Of a DNA stretch of 64,000 bases, positions 14,101 to 26,654 are shown piece by piece (the stretch's first letter is position 1; each line of letters begins with the position of its first letter). Source of the stretch: Phlebiopsis flavidoalba (lineage: Eukaryota > Basidiomycota > Agaricomycetes > Polyporales > Phanerochaetaceae); NCBI GenBank assembly GCA_035772785.1, contig JAOCPU010000001.1, positions 1,674,001-1,738,000 of the forward strand, in the 5' to 3' direction. Under the pieces are notes generated by a model. The model worked only from the letters and a program-made list of their open reading frames with translations, was not told the origin of the DNA and ran no database searches. The translations under genes and the position numbers were made by a program.

Positions 14101-15635
14101 TCAACGCATTCTGTGACCACGTCTTCCTCGCCGAGTCTCTCACAGTGGATATCTTAACGTCGCTTCTCGAGGAACTTACCCTTCGTTTTACTCCAAACCG
14201 ACAACAGTCCCGACACCCGTGTGAAGGATCTCTCCCGGTTCATCAATATGATAATCCTTCGCATGTTCGCGACAGGTAGGCGAATGTCCGTGTTTAGGTA
14301 CGATCTTCCTTTCTTCAATGTACGATTGCTCACTATATGTCTGCAGGGCACTGTTTGCTTTGCTACTTCAAATAGTGAAACCGTTCCCTAGCAACGGTAC
14401 GTCCGCCGATTCGCAGGAGGCTAAGGTCGCGGAGCTTGTCTTGAAGTGCATAGGGAAACTTGCGCGAAATATCCCTCAAGACCTCGAGAAGCATATGCTC
14501 GATCCAGTGGAGCTCTTCCCAGCTATTGAGCACTTCCTGCAGTCCATACCTCCGAATGAGTGGCGCGCGAGAGCGACGAACAAGGTCCCCCTGCGGAGAC
14601 ATGCCATTACGCACAATCAAAGTTATCATTCAACATGTAGTTGGTAAGCTTGTTCTTTTCTGTAACATCAATTGCGACTGAACATTTTGCTCAGCCCACT
14701 ATGCTGATGATGTTTATGACCTCCTCTCGGCGTCGTTCGACCGATCCCTCTGTCCACCATCGTGTATCCTTACGTCTACCGAATTCTCAACTCAAGTTCG
14801 AGGATGGCAGCTGAAGCCCCTGCAACGGTCGGTAGGATTGGATCGGGATCCCACTCCCGCAGAGAGTCCCCTGCAGTTAGTCGTCCGATCTCACCTCAAG
14901 GCACTATCTCCTCCCATCGGTCTTCAAAGCCAACGGACGGAGCCAGAGTGTGTCGTCAGCCACAAATGGCCATGGCAGAAGCCCGTCACTTCATGCAACA
15001 GAGCCCGATCTAGACGACCAACTCAGCGTCATCATCAAGCATATTTCTAGCGAGACCAGCGGAGGAGCAATGCATAAGGAGGGCATCACGGAATTACACC
15101 AGTTCCTCAAAAAGGCACACATCCGCACAAAGAAGGCCAAGGTAGACAAGATGCTGGACTCCACCGGCCCTGCCTTCCGCAAGTACATTACTCGCGCTCT
15201 AGCCAGCAGAGCCGCCGAGGATGAGGAGAGAAATGTCGCGGTAGCAAACACCTTGTCGAGTTCGTGAAGTTTTTTCTGAAGATTACGAGCAATATCTGAT
15301 ATTGCAATACAGAATTGGAGTCAAACTCTCGTGAAACGGATCAAAACAGTCCCAACTGCCGTTAACACTCCCAGTGAGTCATGATCCAGATGCATAGAAG
15401 TTTTACTCACGAAATCCCCAGATGTAGATACAACAGTGCAAGTAAAGACGCCTACATCTCCGATGTCTCCACAGCGATCGAGCTTGTCAGATTTGCCTCC
15501 CCCCCGCAACAGGAGAAGTTATCCCAGGCTTCACGACATCTTCGCCCAGTACCGCTGCCCAGTGCGGCCAGTGGGACTTCCTCACAAGGGCGTGCGGTGC
15601 CCTCGCCTGCAGATATTCGCTCTCCTCCTAGTTGA
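8182..15635 (+). CDS. STU2: Multi-TOG microtubule polymerase, Stu2/XMAP215/Dis1 family
   Basis: TOG proteins bind tubulin dimers and add them to microtubule plus ends at spindle poles, kinetochores and the cortex. The reading starts with an acidic N-terminus and the classic TOG1 opening (RLAHKNWKARVSAYEAL, about 8240-8300). Helical HEAT arrays follow: TOG1 to about 8950, TOG2 about 9175-9900 (SSKWKERKEVLDELL), TOG3 about 10390-11060 (GDSNWKTRLATLEEM), TOG4 about 11330-11990, TOG5 about 12480-13330. Between them lie Ala/Pro/Lys-rich linkers that can bind the lattice, for example 9950-10320 and 12030-12450. The C-terminal part (13773-15635) has Ser/Pro-rich linkers and a conserved helical block near 15000-15240. 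The start at 8182 opens the right protein only if the eight-C run at 8190-8197 is one base short. Further frame breaks occur, for example after 8440. Five TOGs match animal and plant members rather than budding yeast Stu2, which has two. Confidence 0.9.
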
Positions 15636-16211
15636 ATTAACGACAAATATCTCTTCTGCTCTGTGACATAGGGACCATGTGTGTATTTTTACACACTGAC
15701 TGTGGATCCGCTATATACCCTAGCTATCATATACATCGCATTTGTATATCCTCGCACAACTAGATCTAATTAGTCATTTCATCTCATGACTTTTCCGTCC
15801 ATTGTTGTTGCCCCATGCATTTAATGTCTGTAGGCTGTAGCAACACTCGTAAGACTAAGTCCTGTACTATCAGCTGGCGATTGGTGCTGCCCCTATATAG
15901 TGTGACTAGCATTTAGATTAATTAACAGAGCAGTCAAATTTCAAACCTAGGCAAGAAGAGGCAAAAGACCGCCTCGCTAGCGCCGTACGTGCCGCTCAAT
16001 GCTCCCCTGGTCGGATCCGTCTTTTGGGGAACATTTATGTGTGGGATGCCTCACCGGCGCAGATATGTCTTTTATGCGTTTGACTAGAGCCGCCACCTGT
16101 ACGGATAACTATATCAACTCCAAGGTATTACAAAAAACAGCTCTTTGGGGCCGTAGGTCGAAAGTAGCGCACGATGGCCCATCCGCAAGTGGCCCACACA
16201 GAGCGACTCAA
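15636..16211. other. Intergenic between the TOG gene and the first acyltransferase
   Basis: AT-richer sequence with many stops in all frames. It should hold the 3' end of the TOG gene and the promoter of the acyltransferase that starts at 16212. No repeat or RNA gene seen. Confidence 0.4.
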
Positions 16212-19086
16212 ATGTCCTCTGACCTGGTTTACGATACTGCTCCTCGGATCTTCTTCTGGAAGTTGGTCATAAACATCTTCTTCCGCGAGATACGCCCGAG
16301 AGGTGCCTATCACATCCCACATAATGGCCCAGTCATATTCGCGGCGGCTCCTCACCACAATCAGGTAGGTAGAGCCACCGATGTAGCAGCAGCTCATCTG
16401 CTCCGTTAGCAAGCACTTACATTTAGATGAACTACAGTTCCTTTGCTATGCTTCTATCGCTTCAGGCTATACCGGGAGAATGGACGCACGAGCGAGCCAG
16501 TTCTTCGGTTAGCTGCGGCCATAGTCCAGTGGATTTTCTGGTAGCTGGGCAATAGCCCTCTCTATGAAACGGATCAAGTGGATAGGATTCTTACCGATGT
16601 AGCGGCTCATTCGGAGCAGTGAGTACCGTCCCTCTCTGTACCTTGCAAAATGCAAAGCTAATCAAGTCCTGAAAATAGTCCCTGTTGCTCGTGCACAGGA
16701 TAATGCCAGCCAGGAACTGCCAACCCGGTCGGCTGTCGCTTTCTCCAGACGACCCATGCCTTATCCTAGGATACGACACCAAGTTTGACGAGGAGTGAAG
16801 CCGCGGATGCAAATTCTCTTGCACAAGTCTGCAGGCGCCTTTTCAGCCGAAGTCAAATAGAATAATTGTCATATCGAACACTCAACTCCGTGTTCAAACG
16901 GGGAGCTGGCACGCTTCTGAGTTCAGCGGGGACCATGGCCGGGGCACGTCCAGGATACGGGAGAAGCTTGCGGAATTACGCGCCGAAGGAATCGAGGGGG
17001 TAGACTTCAAGACCCCATTCCGCATTTAGATCAAGCAGAGACGTATCAATACGTTACGAAGCTCTCAGCCATGACGGGTGCTATAGTCATATTTCCAGAA
17101 GGTGATTGTGCACACTTTATCATTCTCAGGTCCACCCTTGGTGCTAAATAGTCTTAGGAGGAAGTCATGATCGCACGGACCTTCTGCCTTTGAAAGGCTG
17201 GAGTCTCTATCATGGCTCTGGTGTGCTATGGCCAACAATCCAGAGGTTAAGGTCAAGATTGTGCCCGTGGGCATGTCGTATTTTCATCCTCATAAATTCA
17301 GGTCGCGCGCAGTCGTTGAATTTGGCAATGCTATGGACGTCCCCGAGACTTTAATAGAAGAGTTCAAGCTTGGCGGAAGTCACAAGAGGGAGGCTGTCGC
17401 CAAACTGCTAGATCTGGTACTAACGACGGCTTGAAGACTGTGACTCTGAGGGCTCCGGACTACAACACGCTCATGGTAATACTGCCCCAGTCTCATCAAT
17501 TTGATTCACTAGCTCATGTCTCCTCTTAGCTCATTCAAGCTGCTCGGAGACTTTACGTGACGCCTGGCCAACATCTGAGCCTCGGACAGGTCGTAGAATT
17601 AAATAAAACGTTTTCTAGAAGCATATATGCAGCTCAAGGATGAACCACCAGTCCAGAGGACTTTGTGAGGATGTTCTCAGGTATAACCGCCTTTTTTGCG
17701 AGATTTAGGCTTGCGAGATCATCAAGTACGTACAGTATCTCATTCTAACTCAGGGGAAAGCATCATCGTTGACTCTGCTCAGGTTCCGGGCGCACGAAAG
17801 GCAAGCTGGAATACATTCGGCCTATTATGCTATCCAAGGGTTCTACTCTCTCTTAGCCATGGACAATTCCACCTCGCACAATTCTCGCACTATTACCAGG
17901 CGTAGTTCTGAACGCACCCATCTTCGTCACAGCTTCCATAGTGTCTAAGCGAGAAGGCTAAAGGTCAGATTCATCGCCGTGGTATGGCTACAGCGCCTCA
18001 CTCTGGACACCAGAGGCTCTAGCAGCATCTGTTGTGAAAGTCGACGGGGCGGGACGTAATTGCTACTTGGAAAGTCCTGATATCTTTGGGACTCGTACCA
18101 TTGCTTTGTGGGTTCTATGCTACCCTCGCCGGCTGTTGTGATGGCGAAGGCAAATGCGCCGACATCCTGGATCATTACTGGCATACCATTGCCGTTATTA
18201 CAGCGGCTTGCATGCCCATTATTGGTTATGCTGCGCTGAAATTTGGCGAGGCTGGTATGGATGTGTTCTCAAGTCAGTATTATTAGCCATTACGGGATGA
18301 TACCGTGCACCGCGTCGGAATGAAACCTATCTCACACACCCAAGCTTGGCATTCAGGTCACTACGTCCATTGGTCATTGCCCTTGCACCTGGCCAACAAC
18401 AGTATTTGGATCAGATCAAGGCTCAGATGCGCATCAATCTTGCGGAGGAACTGGGTAAGGTTGTCATGAGTACGGTCCAAAGCTTTATGATGATTTCAAA
18501 GAAGGTAAGCTACTCGCCTCCAGTATGCAAACATCTTTGACGCACCAATTTCTTAGGTCTCGGATCCTGATCCATCGGCCAGTGCAACGCTCCATCATAT
18601 AACCAAGGATTAGTTGCTGAACAGAAAATCTTCAAGAATCCTCAAGGAGGGCTTTTGAATCATCCCAAAAAAAATAAAAGATGGTGAATCTTATCTATCG
18701 CGATGTGGAAGAGTGCAGCGCTTAAATCGCGTCTCAGAGCTGGTTTGGACGAGACGCTTGTTCTGGATGGAGTCCCGAATACCTTTTGTCGGTGACTCGC
18801 GGACATGAGTTCGACAAGGCCACTACACGGGAAAGATGCGGAATGAATGACTACTCCCGTTATTACTTCCGAGGACACTGAAGCTGGCGACTACGACAAT
18901 TTTGTGTTGGGATACTGTGGATAGTCGGCGGCCGTCGATTCGAACCCGAAGTTCCTCGTACGCAGAACCTCAGACTCCGCAAGACAACATCATCCACACA
19001 ACTTGATCCTCGGCCCTGCCGGTGAGTCCCCGACGGCATTCCTTTTGTGCCAAAAACCCGTGAATTACGACTCGACTCTAGACTGA
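16212..19086 (+). CDS. Glycerol-3-phosphate O-acyltransferase, copy 1 (Sct1/Gpt2 type)
   Basis: This family acylates the sn-1 position of glycerol 3-phosphate (and dihydroxyacetone phosphate), the first step of phospholipid and triacylglycerol synthesis, at the ER membrane. Visible pieces: N-terminus with IFFWKLVINIFFREIRPRGA, acyltransferase block I ending in APHHNQ at about 16360 just before a GT splice donor, block III split by an intron at about 17100-17165 (IFPEG, then SHDRTDLLPLK), and block IV region KVKIVPVGMSYFHPHKFRSR (about 17250-17310). Later come LIQAARRLY (17529 on), a membrane segment near 18080-18150, the shared string IGYAALKFGEAGMDV (about 18221) and an acidic tail with SEDTEAGDYDN. 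The part between block I and 16900 is poorly readable and more damaged than in copy 2. The 3' end is uncertain. Confidence 0.82.
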
Positions 19087-19319
19087 AACCGGGAACCTGG
19101 GTCCGCTGCATAGAGCCGATAGTTGTTAGCGCTCATGGCGTCTATGGTGGGGAAGGTATTGGGTCTTGCCCACGCGCCCTCCTCTGTCCTTCGCTTTGCT
19201 TGTCCAGTCTCTCTGCATGTTCCTCATCCTGGCATAGTCTGACCTCCTTCACCTCTGTATATCATATCCTGTCGTCTCGATATCAGGGGGGGGTCTGACC
19301 ATAATGACAAATCAAACTA

Positions 19320-22300
19320 ATGACCTCCCCATCGCCACCATCGTCGGGACCTGGGTCTACTCACGAAGCAGCTTTGCTCTTTTGGAAGACTGTGAGCCAA
19401 ACGTCCCCCAGCAGTGTTGGTCATTCCTTCCCGGGGAAGTAAGACCAAGAGGGGCCTTTCAAACATAACCGTACGAGATGGGCCTGTCATCCATTTGTGG
19501 CCGCGCCTCATCATAATCAAGTCAGTTCTCCGCAGAGCTACCTCACTAATGAAGGGTGGACCGATGAAGGGTCTCCATTATAGTTCCTTGACACCCGCTG
19601 TTGCGTGGCGCTCAAGGGGCAACAGCGAGACCAGGCGAAAAGTGCAGTACCTCATTGCGAGCAAAGAGTGCATGAAGCGCAAGGCCGTTGGTTTCTTCGC
19701 CATCATGTAGATGTCCAGCAGTGTGCGTACTTAGAGCCAGACACCGCGTACTGACGGCACTTATTGACTACTGCCATAGTGCCCTGTTTGTAGCGTGCTC
19801 GCCGATGGGGGACTGCAAAAAGCCCTGTCATAGGAGGCGTGTAACTATTGGACGAGGATACCTTGTCTCCGTCATTGGCCATGGCAAACCGGCGTTCCTC
19901 AAGGAGTATCTCTCCTCCGAAAGGTATGCAATTCATGCTTTCCAAAGTCTGTTGGGCTGGCGGTAGCTGGGTTGTGGAGGGTCGTCTCGGATACGGAGCT
20001 GACAGGGTCAAGAAAGAGTGTTGGAGAGAGGACGCGGGGAGGAACTGCGCGCATACGTGAAATCAACAAAGGAGTTGGAGGCGGATGGCCCGGCTGGCTT
20101 CGATCATTCGATATAAGTTTCCGACATTGTCGATCATGCCGAATATGTACCACCCAACGTTTATGAGTGTCTGAAGTAACGAGGGGTTTGGGTATCGGGG
20201 TGTTGTTCCGAGAGGTGAGCCGTAGTTTATGGTCACGACATGCAGTGATATACGTGAAAATACGGTACGCGATACCCGGAAGGTGTAGGCACGACAGACA
20301 CTGATCTAACTCCCCCTCAAAGCCGGCGTATCTATTATGGCTCTGTGTTGCAATGTCGCGATCACACCTGACGTGAAGAAGTGCCCAATCAGTTTCGCTG
20401 TAGGACTCTCCTACTTCCACCCCCATAGATTTAGGTCCCGTGCAGTGGTCGAATTCGGATCAGCATTGGATGTACCTTCCTGAACTCTTGGAGGAGTTCA
20501 AACGCAAGCGGCGGGCCTCAAAACGCGCCGCGGTCAGTAAAAAAACTATTGGACCTTATATACGATGGTCTGAAAGACGGTTTACGATATATCGAGCTCC
20601 CGACTACGAGACGTTGATGGTAACGAAACGCGCTTCATAGCCGCAAAACACCACGCTCACTTTGCTCACAGCTCATACAAGCCGCTCGTCGGTTGTATAA
20701 GACCCCTAGTCAACATCTCACTCTGGGTCAAGTTGTAGAGCTGAACAAACGATTCCTCGAAGGCTACCTACACTTCAAAGATGAACCAAGACTACGACCA
20801 AAACTTCGGGACGAAGTGTTGGAAATATAATCGTCTTCTCCGTGAGGCCTGGGCCTACGCGATCACCAGGTCTGCTCTTCGATGTCCTCAGCGTGTGTGG
20901 CGTTTGGGCTTATCTCTTCGTCAGGGTCCCCAAGGCGCAGCCAGCTAGCTGGAAGACGTTGGGTTCTACTGGCTTACAGACTATTATTATGGCTGATATG
21001 GACAATCCTGAGTCTCCCTGGTGTTATTTTGAACTGGACCACCTTTTCCTTAAGGCTGGGGGGGTCGGATCGGGGTTATTTTCACCCGGAAAAACATGCG
21101 TGAAGGTAAGACCGTACGATAACAAAGTTATGGGAACCGCTTATACCAACTGTAATATGGAGGCCGGAAAAATTCTCACGAAGGGGGCTCTCGACCAGCA
21201 TCAGTGGTCAAGGTCGCGTTTGGCCGCCCCCCCCCCCCCCCCCCCCGATGTGCTGGTGCAACATGGAAGATTCTTGTCTCTCTCGGTGTTGCCCCCGCTC
21301 CTGTACAACGTTCTACGCGTTCTTGGCGGCTGTCGTAGCTTTCAAGGCCGATGTTCCTACGGAATGGAAGATTCGTCACCCGTTCATCGTGATGATCTCC
21401 TTGCCATTTATCGGTTACGCAGCTCGTCAAGTTCGGCGAAGCTGGGATGGATGTCCTGAAGTACGTTAACCCATTCTCGTGTCCACGAGGCTGCCGATGA
21501 CTGACCTCCGCGCAGGTCTCTGCGGCCGCTATTGTCGGCGCAAGGTGCTTCCCTGGGCAAGGTGCACGGTGACTCTCGACAAGGTCCGCGTTGAAATCCC
21601 CGAGCGGGCTAGGATTGTCGAGATCCGAGACTGGTAGCCATTGTAACTATCAACGCGCATATTTGGGGCCAAAATTGTATGTATATTGACTTCAATGAGT
21701 GTGTGTTGCGCCCATGCCTAGCTGAGGTTGGTGTTCTGATTGCCACACGGTACAGGTTGCCGTCCACTAACCTCGTACCATCGGCCAGTGTAGCCATCCC
21801 TCTTACCTCTTCGGGAACTCTTGGCTTATGGCGTCGTAAAGAGCAGCACTGGTGCTGTCGATGCCCAAGGCATTTGCTGGTACATCAACCCCGATGGCGC
21901 GAGTAAATACATGCGATGTCAGTCAACATTGCTCATAGATTTGCATAGACGATGGTATGTGTGGGCCTGGATGTGCGACTCTTCAGGTGGAGCAAGGTGC
22001 AGCCCTGAGGTACAAGTGCATGGGCTGGCACAGGCAGCAATGAGATCAGCCGCGCTGCAACACCGGACATCTCGGACGAAGAGGACGGCCCGGGCGACTA
22101 CGACAACCTCCTTGGCATCCTCGACAGCAAACGAAACGGGACCCACAGCCGTGCCCGCAGTGCCCGCAGCTCGTAGCGCCGACCTCCAGAAGCTCCGCCG
22201 GTCCTCGAATGCAGCGCAGTCTCCGAGCTTCCCGGTCATGACGGCAGCCGAGCCTGCGGACACTTGAGCCAACATCCGGCGCTGCTATGGATATGACGAT

Positions 22301-22498
22301 GGTTGCATCATGCGTCATGCTCCTCGGGCGCGAAAGGCTATCTTAACGGACGGTGTGCCTGTAGTAGCGTATCAGAGGGCTGCTCGACAGTCCTCTGAGG
22401 TGAGAGCCCTTTTGAGGAGGCGACACGAGAGATTAACCACGGAGATCTCTCTGAAAGAAGATGTCACATACCAAGTGATCGCCCTACATACAGACTAA
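19320..22498 (+). CDS. Glycerol-3-phosphate O-acyltransferase, copy 2 (Sct1/Gpt2 type)
   Basis: Tandem paralogue of the preceding gene, same strand, about 230 bases downstream. The N-terminus differs (MTSPSPPSSGPGS, then ALLFWKTV). The shared core is clear: PHHNQ near 19510-19520, IASKECMKRKAVGFFAIM (19655-19705), VGLSYFHPHRFRSRAVVEFG (about 20400-20460), LIQAARRLYKTPSQHL (20671 on), a C-terminal membrane region near 21280-21420 with IGYAA and FGEAGMDV, and an acidic tail ISDEEDGPGDYDNLLG (about 22067). A run of twenty C (21227-21246) lies in or beside the codons just before the membrane helix. The last frame ends AARQSSEVRALLRRRHERL, then a stop at 22498, 135 bases from the end of the convergent MAP1 gene. 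Many frame breaks. It may have a different acyl-chain or substrate preference from copy 1, but nothing here shows that. Confidence 0.82.
21227..21246 (+). repeat. Poly-C tract of 20 in acyltransferase copy 2
   Basis: Twenty consecutive C. By alignment with copy 1, where the same place reads directly into ATWKVLISLG, the tract sits immediately before the first C-terminal membrane segment. It would encode a short proline run if exonic. Confidence 0.95.
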
Positions 22499-22633
22499 AA
22501 AGACATTCGTAGTAGTCTATGTTACTTGACTTCGTGCTTTACCCGTGTTACATACATAATCGTTTTACAAGTATGAAAAATCAGACTATCATGAACATGG
22601 AACTCGCTGGGGTACATGGCTTGCCATAGTGCC

Positions 22634-24542
22634 TTAATCGTCGTAGAGGTCGGCACGGCGTTTTCCCCCAGCAGTGAGGATCTCGACGCCCGTTTTCAGT
22701 AATCCTGGGCGACAGAGTGTGAGATAATTCAAATGCGCGGGCGTAATGAAGGGATGACGTACAGAAGGGTCCATCCTCGAACTGCGCACTGTACGTTGCC
22801 ATCCACCGTGGTCGCAGTCCCAATCGTCGGGCCAGTGAACGAGGTCGCCAGCTCTGACCCAGGTTGATCATCTACCGTCATATTAGCACGCTTAGCCCCT
22901 ATCGATGCACGATTATGGCTCACAGGCTCGATCGTGAAGCACATTCCTGGCTTCATTGTCCCGACAGCGCGATTCTTGGCGTAGTGAGGAATGTTGGGTG
23001 CACCGTTGGAAGAGGTCATTGATGCCATGGCCGGTGTACTGCCTGACCACACTCGCACACCCTGCGGCGCGGGCCACAGCTCTCTACGATCCTAGCGTCA
23101 GTAAAAACCGCCCGGCCGAACATAAATTCGGGCATACATGGCCTTGCCGATGTCACGGAAGAGAGCTCCGGGCTTGCAGAGCTTGATGGCCTCGTCTAGA
23201 CTGTGGCGGGGATGCGCGCATGACCTTCAACGCGTCAGCATCGATTCTACCCACCGGGTAGGTCTCGTTCAAATCAGCGTGATAGCCTGAATATCATCCG
23301 TTAGAAGCCTGCTCAAAAAGGAGCTATTTCCTACTCAAACCCACCATCATAGTATAGTGAGACGTCTATGGATGAATTGTCTGAGTATCTTGTTTTCTCG
23401 TTCATATTGAGCATGAACATACCGATGTTGATAATATCGCCTTCCTGAAGTTTTCGCTGGTCGGGAATTCCATGGCAGATCACCTCGTTTACAGACCTAA
23501 AACGTAGCTGTTAAATGAAACACATATAGTAAGGAGAGCTCGTTACCTACAGGCATACAGACTTGGGATACCCGCGGTAGTTTAGCGGAGAAGGGTATGC
23601 GTTGCGCTCGATGGTCGCGTTTGTGTACGACTTCATCGATGAAATCGGTCGTAACGCCAGGCTTGACATGTGAGGCAGCAATATCGAGGACCTCCCGCCC
23701 AAGCTGGTAGCACAAGACAGGAACGGCATGAGCTAGTGAACGGACCGGGGCGCGATTGAGATCCGGAGGACGTCTGAGGGCCCAGCGAGCAGGCACACGA
23801 CACTCACCTTGCATGCAAAGCGCATCTTTTCTTGCTCTTCCGGTGACAGAATTCGAGGCGGCTGACCCGCCTTTCTGGCTTCCGAGAGATGGGATTGCCT
23901 GGCACAGACAAGGAATATCAGAATTGCTTACACGGCGGTTTTCACACTCCAAAAGAATCTTGTGATCGTACCAGTTTCAGCGTAGTCAGGGCGGGGAATG
24001 TGGTCCGGTACAGCGCGTTTTGGACTGAGAGGGTATTTTGGCCGGACTGTGCCCGTAAAATTGAAAAGTACCGAACGGATTTTGAAGGTTCCATCTGTAC
24101 GATCGTGAGCACCTACAATGCCTAACATACGGGCTATGAGTGTACCTTTGTTAATGTTTTGGGTCATCGAGTAACGGTTGACGAGGTGTGTGGCAAGGTC
24201 ATGAATGATCTTGTGCGTTTTCTGAATGTACCGCCTCAGTCATGTACACTCTCATTGAGGACTGTCCGGCTGGTGAACATAACCCCTTCATCTTCGGTCA
24301 GGTCTGCGAGACTAAGACGCAATATTCCGAGTACTCACAGTTCGATTTGAAGCACTCTTGTCCGCAAAAGAAGGAACCTTTGATACCAAGCCTGTAACCG
24401 GGTATAATAAGACTGAAGTACGACCGTAACCTAATTAGAGTGGATACAACTTGTTGCACGTTGGGCACTCCAGGCGCGATGGCGGACGTCCGTTAGGACA
24501 GTTCGAGCTTTGACATGTAACAACAGGTGCTGCAGAACTCAT
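22634..24542 (-). CDS. MAP1: Methionine aminopeptidase, type 1
   Basis: Removes initiator methionine from nascent proteins when residue 2 is small; cytosolic and ribosome-associated. The chosen start (24542) gives an N-terminal zinc-finger region: [18 protein letters not shown], then after a GTATCC..TTACAG intron [17 protein letters not shown]. This is the double finger typical of eukaryotic type 1 enzymes. The catalytic pita-bread fold follows: [16 protein letters not shown] (about 23630-23670), [15 protein letters not shown] (about 23560-23600), then [11 protein letters not shown] and [14 protein letters not shown] (22930-23010), which carries the metal-binding Glu. The C-terminus reads [18 protein letters not shown] before the stop at 22634-22636; one extra A near 22682 breaks this frame. 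It has four or more short introns and several frame breaks. It is convergent with acyltransferase copy 2 and divergent from the hydroxylase, 544 bases away. Confidence 0.93.
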
Positions 24543-25086
24543 GACTGGGGTAAAATGTGAAAACACGCCGAGGGAGGCAAAAGTGGCGGAAGAGTTTCGC
24601 GGAGGACTTACCGCCGCGGACAATTTTGATGCGCGCGCCCCCTTGTGCGCGCCTCGGCCAATTCCCCCGACCCTCGACGGGATGTCACTTACTTTGGTCT
24701 GAGGCTGCTCGGGCTACGCCTTCGACTTTCAAGATTTCATGGCGTAACAACACGAATCGAATACTGTGATTCCTCGACTATTTCCTCAGCGCGGGTGCTC
24801 GTAAATATCGGAATTTATTCTCGAGGTGGGTACTTGTGCCCGATACAATGCAAAACCGGCCTTGAGCTGATTGGTGGTCGTTTGCTCACTGTTGGTATAG
24901 GAGTCACCGTACCCATGATCTGAACGTATGCCGCCAAGGGCCGTTTAGGATGTGTCTCCCTATTCCTCCCGACTGCAAGGCAGTACGCCAATTCATCGCG
25001 GGTGATGCTCCTGCTACTCTGGAGGTATATAAATGCCACAGTCCTCAGGGTGCGATTCACCAATTTTCCCCACAGCATCCGCGAAC

Positions 25087-26538
25087 ATGTCGTCTCTACC
25101 CTCTCGAACTGACATACTCATCGTAGGCGCTGGTCCCACGGGCCTGTCCGCCGCCTTATCCTTACACAACAGCGGATGTGAGGATATTATCGTGGTCGAT
25201 TCAGCGATTGTGGGTGAACAGACATCTCGTGCCATAGCCAATCATGCTGCCACATTTGAGGTAATGACTATCTTACTGTGTCGTTGATCATTAGTTGATT
25301 TAATTTACCACGCGTATAGGCTCTTGACCAGGCTGCCCCAGGTTGTGCAGACGAGATAGTCGCATGTGGTAACAAAGCCGCATCTGGCAGAATCTGGAAT
25401 GGCTACAACTTCATACAATACGCTGACTTTGGCGTGCTCAAAGGGCACACCAAGTATCCATTCATCTTGTTCTGCCCCCAGACCGTAGTCGAACGTGTTT
25501 TGGGCGAGCGAGTGCAGAGAGAGGGCATACGGGTTTATCGCCCCCATAAAGTGGTCAACATCTCTCCGAATGCTGATGACGCCAATGTCACGGATGTTCT
25601 GTTCGAGGACGGTCAGATCGTCCAGGCCCGATACGTTATTGGTGCAGATGGTACCCGGTCTACGGTTAGTTCAATTTTTGCCTATTTATGATTGCATATC
25701 GAACGCTTTTTCGCAGGTTCGTACTATCGCTGGAATTTCCTATAGCGACCCCGATGGCGACGATCCGACTAGCGAAGACCTAAAGCTGGGCGTCATCGCT
25801 GACATCAAGTTCGACGCTCCCGGCCCAAAGGATGGCCTCATGGCCTTCCAAAAACGGCAACTTCTTCCTTTGTATCCCTCTCCCTCGCTCCGCCTTTGAC
25901 GGTCAAGAAGTCTACCGCATGGCTTTTGGAATTCCTGTCGGCACTCCTCCGCACGCACCGCCGAAAGAATACCTTCAGGCTCTGTGTGACGCGTACGGCA
26001 TCGGCGGCATCCCCTCCTCCAAGAGCGGGCTAATTCCAGAGCCCAAGATATCCGAAGTCGTCTGGTCCGCGCGGTTCCAGATGCACTCCGCCATCGCGGC
26101 GACGCCGTTCACACGCCTGCGCACCTCAGACGGGAAGGCAGGGGGTGTCGTGTGCCTCGTCGGCGACGCCGCGCACAAAGCACCCTCCTACCGGCGGCCA
26201 GGGTATGAACCTCGGTATCCGCGACGCGGTCTTCCTGGTCCCGTGCTGGCCGAGCACATTCGGCGCTCTGCCGAGGCTGCATCAGCGGACGACACACAGT
26301 TTTGGACGAGCCGCTACAGGCGTGGGCGAAGACACGCCACGAGCGCGCGCTGAACGTGATTCGCACTGCGAAGATTGCGCTTGCTCGAGCGAGCATGAAG
26401 GACGAGACGGTGTGGTATCTTGGCTTCATCCCAGTGAACTGGTTGAAGGTTCGGAACTTCATGTTCTGGGTTATGACAACCACGGGTATTATCAACCGAG
26501 TGGTACCGTGGCAGCTCAGTGGACTGAAGAACCCTTGA
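25087..26538 (+). CDS. FAD-dependent aromatic hydroxylase (phenol 2-monooxygenase / PHBH-like fold)
   Basis: Flavoprotein monooxygenases of this group use NAD(P)H and O2 to hydroxylate phenolic or other aromatic compounds. The N-terminus holds the FAD Rossmann motif ILIVGAGPTGLSAALSL; the central region has ARYVIGADGTRSTVR (DG motif, about 25630-25740), and the second FAD motif VCLVGDAAHK lies at about 26155-26180. Introns of about 58 and 55 bases (GTAATG..TATAG near 25262-25320 and GTTAGT..CGCAG near 25663-25717) restore the frame. Frame breaks occur near 25840 and 26180, where the conserved HPPTGGQGMNLGIRDA follows in another frame. The C-terminus (KVRNFMFWVMTTTG) is hydrophobic and could touch a membrane. 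The start at 25087 gives the standard short lead into the FAD motif; an in-frame ATG at 25033 is the alternative. Substrate unknown. Confidence 0.88.
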
Positions 26539-26654
26539 GGGGTTATATAGACTTGGACACTGGGGACGGACAGTTTATTAATTTCCAAATTGTTGTACAT
26601 ATTTAACTTATGCTCCAACCTCCACTCAGGATAATACCACGAAATGTACATTAT

